Part shown: positions 45,024-53,500 of the stretch, piece by piece
Position numbering within the stretch: position 1 is the stretch's first letter
How the letters are laid out: each line of letters starts with the position of its first letter
Assembly: GCF_000967725.1 (NCBI RefSeq)
Contig: NZ_JXYE01000006.1
Location: 279,949 to 343,948 of the forward strand
Source: Loktanella sp. S4079
GTDB taxonomy: Bacteria > Pseudomonadota > Alphaproteobacteria > Rhodobacterales > Rhodobacteraceae
Direction of reading: 5' to 3'
DNA: 64,000 bases
Made by a program: the position numbers and the translations under genes
Notes under the pieces: model-generated
Databases searched by the model: none
Told to the model about the DNA's origin: nothing
Seen by the model: only the letters and a program-made list of their open reading frames with translations

Positions 45024-46079
45024 TTATGTACGTCTTTCTTCGAATTTCGTAATCTGTGCTTGTGTATAAGCCCACATGTCTGCGCCTTCAGAGTGCGATT
45101 TATACCAGTCCACTAAGGCAAGAATTCCGTCTGACAAAGACCATGTAGGGGACCAACCCAGTTCCGCATGAGCTTTGGCGCTATCCAAAGACAAAAGCTT
45201 TTCCTCGAATATATGTGATGTTTCTTCAACCTGAACACTCGCCCCATCGCCCCAAGCCTGTGCCATCTGGCGGGCAACAATGGCGACCGGCTGGCAATCA
45301 GATGCCACAGGACCAAAATTCCACCCCCCAGAAAACGCTGTGCCTTTTTCTGCAAGCGCTTGCGCCAATTGAAGATACCCCGGCAATGGGTCCAGTACGT
45401 GTTGCCAGGGACGCACAGCCCGAGGGTTACGAAGCGTCAGTGGTTCTGCTTTTGCAAAACTACGGATTGCATCGGGTAGCAAGCGATTATCGGCCCAATC
45501 GCCACCGCCAATAATGTTCCCCACGCGCAAGGCAGCAATACCCAAATCGGGAAAATAGCTGTTGGCATATGCTGTGATGACATGCTCGCTTGCTGCTTTG
45601 CTTGCACTATACGGTTCTTTGCCGCCCAGCGGGTCAGATTCGCGATATGGCCAATGCCAGTTGTTATTTTGATAAACTTTGTCCGTTGTAACAAGCAACA
45701 TGGCAGACAGGTCATTTTGATGCCGTGCTGCCTCCATCACATTGACAGTGCCCATCACATTGGTTTCGAATGTTTCGATCGGTTCCGCATTTGCCCGCAG
45801 CACCAATGGCTGTGCCGCAAGATGAAAAATAACCTCTGGTCGGGCGTCTGACATTGCGGCCGACAGAGTGTCTAAATCGCGCACGTCTCCGATTATGGAC
45901 GCATTTAGACGTTTGCCCAACGAAACTGCGTGAAAGAATGACGGATCAGTAACAGGGGCCAAAGCATAGCCAGACACAATTGCGCCTTTGCTCAGCAGAT
46001 AGCTACATAACCACCCCCCCATGAATCCCGTATGTCCGGTGACAAATACGCGCCGACCCTGCCACCAAGTGTCCGACAT
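45024..46079 (-). CDS. rfbG: CDP-glucose 4,6-dehydratase
   Basis: About 351 residues from ATG 46079, formed by a TAATG junction with rfbF; the open frame extends to 46115. NAD-binding motif VTGHTGFMGGWL, catalytic YSASKAASE (YxxxK), and characteristic RVGNIIGGGDWADNRLLPDAIR and RPWQHVLDPL segments. The enzyme turns CDP-D-glucose into CDP-4-keto-6-deoxy-D-glucose, the branch point for dideoxy and branched sugars. Length and order directly after the cytidylyltransferase agree with the Salmonella and Yersinia pathway. Genes for 3-deoxygenation (DdhC/RfbH) are absent, so the pathway departs towards C-methylation. Confidence 0.93.
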   Translation of the reverse strand: MSDTWWQGRRVFVTGHTGFMGGWLCSYLLSKGAIVSGYALAPVTDPSFFHAVSLGKRLNASIIGDVRDLDTLSAAMSDARPEVIFHLAAQPLVLRANAEPIETFETNVMGTVNVMEAARHQNDLSAMLLVTTDKVYQNNNWHWPYRESDPLGGKEPYSASKAASEHVITAYANSYFPDLGIAALRVGNIIGGGDWADNRLLPDAIRSFAKAEPLTLRNPRAVRPWQHVLDPLPGYLQLAQALAEKGTAFSGGWNFGPVASDCQPVAIVARQMAQAWGDGASVQVEETSHIFEEKLLSLDSAKAHAELGWSPTWSLSDGILALVDWYKSHSEGADMWAYTQAQITKFEERRT

Positions 46080-46855
46080 TACCAAAGCTTCCATTGCGCT
46101 TTGCCTGATTGCCAATACTTCTCAAGCAGATTCATTTCGCGTTGGGTGTCCATGCACTGCCAAAATCCACTGTGCCTATAGACACTTAACTCTCCGGCTT
46201 CGGATAATTGCTGCAATAGGCCATCTTCGAGTGTTATATCGTCATCGTCGGGCAACTCTTCGAAAATATCTTTCTGAAACACAAAAAAACCGCCATTGAT
46301 CCAACCCGAGCCCGTTTGTGGTTTCTCGTTGAAAGATGTAACAGCGTCTCCTTCTAGCGCGAGCTCCCCAAACCGGGATGATGGACGCACAGCAACAACA
46401 GTTGCGCGTTTACCTGCCGCGTGATGATGTGCAATCACCGCGTTGATGTCGACATTGCTAACACCATCGCCATATGTGGCTAGAAAAATATCGTCATCAA
46501 TATAACGCGTGGCCCGTTTTAGACGCGCACCGGTCAGCGTATGTACACCTGTATTTTGGATGCGGATCGTCCATGGTAAATTTTCTTCCATGGTGCCAAG
46601 GTGTGATACCTTGGATGTCTTTAAATCAATTTCGATATCCTGAATGTGGTTTTGATAATTCAGAAAATACTGTTTGATTACGTCGCCTTTGTAGCCCGTA
46701 CATAGAACAAAGTCATTATGCCCAAAATGGCTGTAACCACGCATGATGTGCCAAAGGATTGGCTTGTTACCAATCTCCACCATGGGTTTTGGCTTTAGCT
46801 CAGTCTCTTCTCTGATGCGCGTACCAAGTCCGCCACATAATATTGCAACTTGCAT
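46079..46855 (-). CDS. rfbF: Glucose-1-phosphate cytidylyltransferase
   Basis: A protein of 258 residues, the normal length for RfbF/DdhA. The nucleotidyltransferase signature is LCGGLGTRIREETELKPKPM, followed by EIGNKPILWHIM, LCTGYKGDVIKQYF and a YGDGVSNVDI metal-site motif. It forms CDP-glucose from glucose-1-phosphate and CTP, feeding the dehydratase encoded next. It follows the GtrB-like gene by 30 bases and overlaps rfbG by one base. Confidence 0.95.
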   Translation of the reverse strand: MQVAILCGGLGTRIREETELKPKPMVEIGNKPILWHIMRGYSHFGHNDFVLCTGYKGDVIKQYFLNYQNHIQDIEIDLKTSKVSHLGTMEENLPWTIRIQNTGVHTLTGARLKRATRYIDDDIFLATYGDGVSNVDINAVIAHHHAAGKRATVVAVRPSSRFGELALEGDAVTSFNEKPQTGSGWINGGFFVFQKDIFEELPDDDDITLEDGLLQQLSEAGELSVYRHSGFWQCMDTQREMNLLEKYWQSGKAQWKLW

Positions 46856-46885
46856 TTTTTCTGCTTTCTCTTTTTCTTGCTGCAG

Positions 46886-47890
46886 TTATTGCCGACGCTG
46901 CCCGGCCTGCTTGTCTTCTGTTAAATTGGCCTCAATATGACGGTCCTGCATCTGATCTATTAAATAAAGTGGCCGACCTTTTGCTTCATTGTAAATGCGC
47001 CCAACATACAGACCGACAACACCTAGTGTCAGAAGCTGCACACCACTTAAGAACGATAAAAGCAGCATGCTAGACACCCAACCGGGAACAGTATCACCGC
47101 CAAACAACCAACCCACAAAAACAAAAATACCTGCTGCGAATGACGCCATAGCAATCATCATGCCAAACCATAGAGCGATCCGTAGGGGCAGATCAGAAAA
47201 CCCCAAAATTCCATTTGCCGCCAACCGTATCATTGCACCAAGCGGATATTTTGATTCCCCGGCAGCACGGCCCTGTCGTTCAAAAGTGACCTGCGTTTGC
47301 CGGAAACCAACCCAGCTGACCATCCCGCGAAAATAACGATCTTGCTCAGGCATTGCATTCAACGCATCAGCGACTTTACGATCAATAAGACGGAAATCCC
47401 CCACATCTTGCGGAATATCGATTGGGGTCATTTTGGCCAACAGTCTATAATAAACACTCGCTGTCCAGCGCTTGAACAGCCTCTCATTCTGTCGTCGTGC
47501 ACGTTTGGCTGAAACAACATCATAGCCATTACGCCAAGCTTCTATCATATCGATTGCCACCTCAGGAGGATCTTGCAAGTCGGCATCCATGATAATGATC
47601 GCATCACCCTGTGCTTCGGCAACACCAGCAGTAATTGCAATCTGATGTCCAAAATTCCGCGACAAATTAACTAAACGATATGGCCTGTTGAACGCATAAT
47701 TTTCGATCAATTCTGCGCTTCCGTCGTGGCTACCATCATTTACGAAAACCACGTCAACATCAGCATCAACACGCTCAAATAGCGCATCCAACCGTTCGAC
47801 CAATTGGGGGATCACAGCTTCTTCGTTAAAGACAGGAATTACAAAAGTAATCATGTCTTTATGTGTGCTATCTGCTGCAGTAAGGCCCAT
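46886..47890 (-). CDS. GtrB/ArnC-like polyprenyl-phosphate glycosyltransferase (GT2)
   Basis: A protein of 334 residues (an ATG at 47854 is an alternative). The soluble GT2 domain has FVIPVFNEEAVIPQLVERLD, VFVNDGSHDGS, LSRNFGHQIAITAG and the metal motif IIMDADLQDPPE. Two C-terminal membrane helices (near 235-265 and 270-295) follow, as in GtrB, ArnC and DPM1-like enzymes that load a sugar onto undecaprenyl phosphate. It is the first gene of the operon and would pass the CDP-derived sugar to the lipid carrier, for the GtrA-like flippase and GT-C enzyme at the other end of the operon. Confidence 0.85.
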   Translation of the reverse strand: MGLTAADSTHKDMITFVIPVFNEEAVIPQLVERLDALFERVDADVDVVFVNDGSHDGSAELIENYAFNRPYRLVNLSRNFGHQIAITAGVAEAQGDAIIIMDADLQDPPEVAIDMIEAWRNGYDVVSAKRARRQNERLFKRWTASVYYRLLAKMTPIDIPQDVGDFRLIDRKVADALNAMPEQDRYFRGMVSWVGFRQTQVTFERQGRAAGESKYPLGAMIRLAANGILGFSDLPLRIALWFGMMIAMASFAAGIFVFVGWLFGGDTVPGWVSSMLLLSFLSGVQLLTLGVVGLYVGRIYNEAKGRPLYLIDQMQDRHIEANLTEDKQAGQRRQ

Positions 47891-48050
47891 TTACGTTTCT
47901 CTTCAACTAATTTGCACGTCAATATTTTACGCAACCGTAGTTGAAAGTAACTTTTGCCACAACGCATCTATGTTCCCACGGAAAGTGAGCTTGAAAGTAC
48001 TTGACTGTTTGCCGTCAGCACTTCTGGGACCAAATAGGATCATTTGCTAA

Positions 48051-48069
48051 ATGAGTGTTTAACACTCAT
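48051..48069. promoter_or_regulatory. Perfect 19-bp palindrome upstream of the CDP-sugar operon
   Basis: ATGAGTGTT-T-AACACTCAT, two perfect 9-base arms around one T, 161 bases upstream of the GtrB-like start. The length and exact symmetry resemble an operator for a dimeric repressor. There is no T-run to make it a terminator. It could also be a relic of the adjacent insertion-sequence debris. Confidence 0.35.
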
Positions 48070-48242
48070 CGTAGCCATCGAAAGGAGGACGATAAGAAAG
48101 ACAGCAAAAACTCTGAGCGAAGACAGCTCCGCTGAACTATGCCGTCGCGAGGGCGAGGTCATTAATGGCAACGTGCTCACCTTGCAAAACGACGGGCTAC
48201 TTTAGAGGAACAGACAGCAGCTAATGAAATGCGCAAAACGGC

Positions 48243-48530
48243 TTAAGGCGCTCGGTGCAATCTGAGGGCACCCCTAGTTTGCTCGACACTCGCCTTTTCC
48301 AGTTTGCTCTGTCTGTTTTCATAGTTATCTGGCGACAGTATACCGTTGTTCGTGTGTTTACGCTTCGGGTTGTAGAACAGTTCGATATACTCAAGAATGT
48401 CGCGCCCGACGATCACGCGGAACTGTGAGGGGACAATGTCCAGCCGCTAACTCACTTCTTCACTGATGACATGGAGTTAATTTCCGCAAGCACATGTCGC
48501 GCGGTCTAGCTCGATGACCTCTTCGACGTG
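48243..48530 (-). pseudogene. Chimeric transposase remnant: IS66 TnpC fragment joined to IS3 OrfB C-terminus
   Basis: On the minus strand, 48530 to about 48405 encodes an IS66 TnpC segment (EVIELDRATCACG..., then RLDIVPSQFRVIV) with two in-frame stops. Without a break the same frame continues to 48243 as the end of an IS3-family OrfB, DILEYIELFYNPKRKHTNNG followed by LSPDNYE. The two families are unrelated, so two dead elements were joined here. Neither part can be functional. Confidence 0.65.
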
Positions 48531-48742
48531 TGGCAGAAGTTGGGGTCAAGCCGAGGCGACGATGCAGGCGTTTATGCAATGCGTCGCTTATACCAATGAA
48601 TTTGCAAATTGGTCGTCCGAAGCCTATCCACCGATCCCCCCGTGTGACGCGAACAGCATCGTGGTCAGATTGTCTGCGGCCAGTAACAATCTCGCACGTT
48701 CAGGACCCAGAGTTCACAAAGGCTCCTACAAATGAGTGGCAG

Positions 48743-49948
48743 TCAGTCTGCCCCGATGTCGGCGACCATTTCCCAATACGCGTAATCATCATGCAGGGAA
48801 TCGTCCCAGACCACGAGGTTCTCATGACTCAGCGCGATATATTCCGGCGCAGCAGATACATTTGCATCGGCAAAAAACGCCGATGGGTCAGCCAACACAA
48901 CCAGCGGCAATCCTTCGGCTATCGCCGCATCCTCGGCCAGATACCATTCTTTGGGATCATTCCCCCGATCGGGAACACTGGTGATGACAACAAAACGTTC
49001 CACACGGTCCTTTATGAACGGATACATGGTCCGAAATGCTGTCAGCCCCATATTGTAGGGACCGTTCCCGCGAAATGTCAGCATCAGACAAACCGGCATG
49101 ACCTTGTCCGGCGGCAAAGCCTTAGCCCACGCCGTGACGTTTGCAACCCAGTCGCCCCCCGCGACGACCTCTAGGGCCATTGCGTCCAACAGGTAATTGT
49201 ATTGCTTCCCGAGACGGGAGTAATTTTCAGACTGTTTGATGCCCACCTCTTTGGCAAAGGCTGTCATGCGTGGGCTGTCCCAACCGCCCTCGTGCATAAG
49301 CGGAATGAGAATATTGCGGCAAGCATCTTCTTCACCAGCTTGCCATCTGTATCGCGCGGCATAAAAATCGGCGAGCCGCGCCACGCTGCCATTCGTGCCG
49401 TTCCCCATCTCGTTTCGGAGCGTTAGAATACCCCTAAACACCTCTTGATCGCCCGCTTCTATATCGCAAACTGCCCGCACAAATGTGACAAGGTCGTTAT
49501 CGTTCGTGGTGTGGCTAAACTTCCTGAAGATTTTGGTCGCAGCGGTCCCATCACAAATCTTGCGCAAATGATCATGATCGCCACGTTCCCAAAGGGTCAT
49601 CGCGTCCTCAAATTGATCGAGCGTTTGCGTCCGATACCGTGCAACGATGTCGTCAGATGACGGTTCTGTGCGGACCCCCATGGGTAGGGCAGCAGTTTTG
49701 ACCCGCACCATAGTGCCAGCCCTATGCCGATGAAAGACATAGGTCACCTGCTTGTTCGCCAATAATATCGCTGGGATATCAGCTTTGGCCGCCGGAGTAC
49801 CATTCACGCTGACCAGTGCATCACCTGCCTCCAACGCCAATGCGGCAGCAGGCGATTTCCTGGCGATTTGGGTGATCACGACATGGCCCTTTGCCGCCGT
49901 CGGATTCGGAGTTTCGTTATGTTCAAGAAACCAATCGTCGGCCGTCAT
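48743..49948 (-). CDS. PDZ-domain protein of unknown function
   Basis: About 401 residues from ATG 49948 (a TTG at 49957 is possible). The N-terminal 100 residues contain a PDZ-like core: VVITQIARKSPAAALALEAG, then DALVSVNGTPAAKADIPAIL. The middle (about 110-270) looks helical and tetratricopeptide-like, with DACRNILIPLMHEGGWDSPR. The C-terminal part (about 285-400) has alternating hydrophobic strands and acidic ends (RFVVITSVPDRGNDPKEW), suggesting an alpha/beta domain. There is no signal peptide or membrane segment, so it is probably cytoplasmic. I do not recognise the full-length family. It stands alone, with insertion-sequence debris downstream. Confidence 0.65.
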   Translation of the reverse strand: MTADDWFLEHNETPNPTAAKGHVVITQIARKSPAAALALEAGDALVSVNGTPAAKADIPAILLANKQVTYVFHRHRAGTMVRVKTAALPMGVRTEPSSDDIVARYRTQTLDQFEDAMTLWERGDHDHLRKICDGTAATKIFRKFSHTTNDNDLVTFVRAVCDIEAGDQEVFRGILTLRNEMGNGTNGSVARLADFYAARYRWQAGEEDACRNILIPLMHEGGWDSPRMTAFAKEVGIKQSENYSRLGKQYNYLLDAMALEVVAGGDWVANVTAWAKALPPDKVMPVCLMLTFRGNGPYNMGLTAFRTMYPFIKDRVERFVVITSVPDRGNDPKEWYLAEDAAIAEGLPLVVLADPSAFFADANVSAAPEYIALSHENLVVWDDSLHDDYAYWEMVADIGAD

Positions 49949-50584
49949 ATTGCTCAATCCGGTCTAATAAATTTTATGAAAACCTATTGAATTTCCTCAA
50001 GTAGACGCAACCCGCACTACCGACCAATAACGGGTGCAAAAACTGTGCTAACGCAATGTGCTTCGCTCAACAGCCAGATTGACTTACACCAGATCTTCAA
50101 CGGCTAGGATAAGATCGGCCCCGTTGCAGTAAACCGGAATCTGATTGCTTTCGGCTACCGAAACCGCTGAAAGTCCTTGCGCCGCGATGACTAACTCTGA
50201 AAACATACTTTCGACACCCGCCACGCTTCCCCACAGCTGACATCGAGATAGAACTACGTTCACAGCCCATGATAGCTCGTCCATGAGCAGAAAAATAAAA
50301 CATGCGCAGTTCCAAAACGCCACTGAGGTGACACTGCTATTGAGCAGATAATCGCCACTTATTGATAAAGTAATACTTATTGCTGACAGGCGTAGTAATC
50401 TACGGCAAGTTTGTACAAATTTGTTTCTAACGCGAGAGCCACATGCCCTGACCAAGTCAATCTTTATGCTTGTGAATTCAAGTATCTGAAAATCAGCACA
50501 AACCGTCCTGAATGAAAACTGACTGTAAATTGAGTCAGAAAATTAAGCCCACTTATTTTTCAAATCTCTTAGATGGGGATCCAA
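49949..50584. promoter_or_regulatory. Intergenic control region of the secreted RTX protein gene
   Basis: About 635 bases, AT-rich in the right half, between the divergent PDZ and RTX genes. It contains the 15-bp site shared with the ytfQ promoter (50365-50379) and an inverted repeat CTGACT-N8-AGTCAG (50519-50538), 46 bases before the RTX start. A 123-codon minus frame (50084-50455) shows no recognisable family and I do not call it. Confidence 0.45.
50365..50379 (+). promoter_or_regulatory. Candidate GntR operator (copy 1)
   Basis: ATAAAGTAATACTTA, containing the palindrome AAGTA-A-TACTT with the GT-N3-AC core typical of FadR/GntR-family operators. The identical 15 bases occur in inverse orientation at 61767-61781 in front of ytfQ. 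Here the site is about 205 bases upstream of the RTX protein start. The neighbouring GntR gene (56435-57157) is the obvious candidate to bind both. Confidence 0.5.
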
Positions 50585-53500
50585 ATGGATAATCACTCTC
50601 CCGCGGCCGATCTTGTGTCAATGTCTGGCGCGACGCATGTCGCGATCTCGAACGGATCTTGGTTTGATCCAGACACTTGGCGTGACCGCGAAGTACCCGG
50701 CGCAGACGCTAAGGTTTTCATTCCGACGGGCGTTGATGTGTCTTATGACGGGATGTCCGAGGAGAGCATTTTTTCTGTTGGGGTTATGGGTGAGCTTCAC
50801 TTTGCGACGCAAAGTGACACAAAGCTAGTCGTTGATACGATGGTTGTGGGCTACACGGGCAAGCTGACGATCGGTACTGCCGATGCTCCTGTCGCTGAAG
50901 GTGTCAATGCAGATATTGTGTTTGCAAACAATGGGGCGATTGATGTCAATTGGGACCCCAGTTTGCTCAGCCGCGGTTTGGTGGCGCTGGGAGAAATTGA
51001 GGTGCACGGTCAGGAAAAATCAGCGCACCATAAAGCGCTCACTGATCCAATGGCGGGCGATACGACAATTACCTTGGCCGAAGTTCCCACCAATTGGCAG
51101 GTTGGTGATACGATCGTCATCGCGGGTTCACGCTATGATGGTCATAAATGGGATCAGGACATTCGTGCCGTTCGCTATCACGAATCCGAAGATGAAGTAC
51201 GTACGATCACAGCAATAGACGGCGATACGATCACGTTTGATGTGGCGTTAGAGCATGATCACGATTCCCCGCGCGCGGATCTCAAAATTTCGGTGGCGAA
51301 CTATTCTCGCAACGTGACCTTTTCGTCCGAGGAAGGGGCCGCAGTTAGCGAGCGCGGGCATGTGATGTTGCATTCGCGTGAAAGCGACATCCGCTACGCG
51401 GCTTTTGAAGAACTTGGCCGAACCGACAAATCCATTGAGGCGAAAGCCGTCAGTGTTTTTGGGGATGACATTCAGTCAGATAGCAACGTGCAGGGGCGGT
51501 ATTCGCTGCATTTCCACAGCAACGGTGTGGATGATGCGGACAATCCTGCGATGGCTGTCGGCAACGCTGTCTTTGGGTCCCCCGGTTGGGGGCTGGTGCA
51601 CCATAATTCCAATGTTCTGGTGCACAATAATGCAACGTTTGACACGTTCGGCGCAGGTTTTGTCGCTGAAACAGGGAACGAAATTGGAACTTGGACAAAC
51701 AATATCGCGATCAATGCTGAAGGCGTTGCTTTCACGAATCCTAAGAACACGGTCGATCTCGACCTGTTTGATATGGGCCGGACGGGCGATGGATTCTGGT
51801 TCCAAGGCCGGCTCGTACATGCCGAAGGCAACGTTGCTGCAAGCGTAACTCATGGGTACACATATTTTCATCGAGGTCCGCGCACAGACGATCCGAGCGT
51901 CCGCGGGAACATCAATTTAGAGAATGGTCAGTTTGAGCTCGCCGACGCGCTTGATGGGAAAGGATCAATCACCATTGATGATGCGCCGATCCTTACATTC
52001 CACAATAACGAAACCTTTGCTTCGCATCAGGGTTTAATCGTCGTTAAAGCCAACCCAAATCAGGGACACGATATCCATAGCGAATTTTCTGAGTTCACGG
52101 CGTGGTCCGTGCAAGTTGGCGCGGAGCTTGAGTATACGGCGCATTATGTTCTTACCGATTTCGATTTGATCGGTAAGGAACCCACCGCATTTTCAAACGC
52201 GTTAAACGGAATACAAATCGGCAACAATGCCTCTGACATCGTTATAACAAATGCAACGATCGACGGTTTTAACCGTGCAGGAATTGATTTGTCGCATCAT
52301 TGGACGAATGACGAACTCACGTTGGACATGAAGCAGTTCTTTATCGTCAATCCAGAATTCAAGAATCTTGGCGATGACGCAGAAGAAATTGCAGGTTACC
52401 TGCCTGAGTTTGATACTCTTATTGAAGGACAAGTTATCACGCCGGTGCCTGTTAGCATCGCATTGGACGAGGCGTTGGTTTACAACGGAGCGCATGATGT
52501 ACCCGGCGGTCGGACGGTCCAAATTCGGGGCACGAAGACCGACAGTCTAGGTCAAACACCGATCCCAGCAGGTGATGACAGTTACAATTTAGGTCTTAGT
52601 CAGGTGGTCCATATCTTGGAAACTGATGGGTACTACAGCACTGCTGATGGCCAGAATGTTTTCTTTGTCCAGCAGTATTATTCAGACCGACTAACAGGTG
52701 AAATTTACAAATTTAGTACCCCGGTATTCATCGATGACAATGTACAGTTGGGGAATGAATTCTTTAATTACCGCGACGCTGTTTACCGAGGTGAGGTCGA
52801 CCTCAATAACGCAGCGCCTGTGACCGCAGATGAAACAGTTACAGTTGAAGGCAACCAGGACAGCATCCTTAATTTGCTAGCGAACGACGCTGATCCCGAG
52901 GGAAATGATGTGGTTATAGATGGCATCACCCCGCCGAAGCACGGGCAAATTTTTGACAATGGCGATGGCACGATCACATATCGTCCCACGCAGGATTACA
53001 CGGGGACCGAGACCGTCAAATATTGGGTAACGGACGGGGCTGGTAATGTATCAGAAGCACGCCTGACGATTACAACAACTGCTGCTGCTGCGGTTTCGCC
53101 AACACCGGGTGGTGCGCCCGGAACAACAACAGATAGTGTACCTGAAATGCAAAGTCTGGATGGTTTGGCTGATCCGACAATTGCTTATGGTCTTGGCGGT
53201 CTGTCTGACTGGTCAACGGGTATGGTTTTTCTGGATATCATGAAGTCCTCTCGCGGCTTGGTCGGGCACACCGACCAGTGGGGCGCTTTTTCCAATGAGC
53301 AAATGTCAGAGGCGGGATACCTCGATGAAAATGGGTGGCCGACAGAAATTCCGGAAGAAATTGACTCTATTGGAACAATTTGGGCTTGGTCAAACACCAG
53401 CGAAAATGAAGGTGTTCGTGCAACGCGTGCCGGCACATATGTTTTGGAGTACGAAGGCGAAGGTGAGTTCAGACTCGGTGGAGATGTTGAAATCATCAGC

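Larger units (their letters stand above)
47891..48742. other. Upstream region of the CDP-sugar operon plus insertion-sequence debris
   Basis: These 850 bases contain no intact gene. From left to right: the likely promoter region of the GtrB-like gene; a perfect palindrome at 48051-48069; about 170 bases without recognisable content; the IS66/IS3 transposase remnant at 48243-48530; and about 200 bases whose frames I do not recognise before the PDZ protein gene ends. Confidence 0.5.

Noticed and set aside
50084..50455. Minus-strand frame of 123 codons in the RTX control region
   Set aside because: No family, no convincing ribosome site, and it contains the candidate GntR operator; left uncalled, though a decayed gene is possible.
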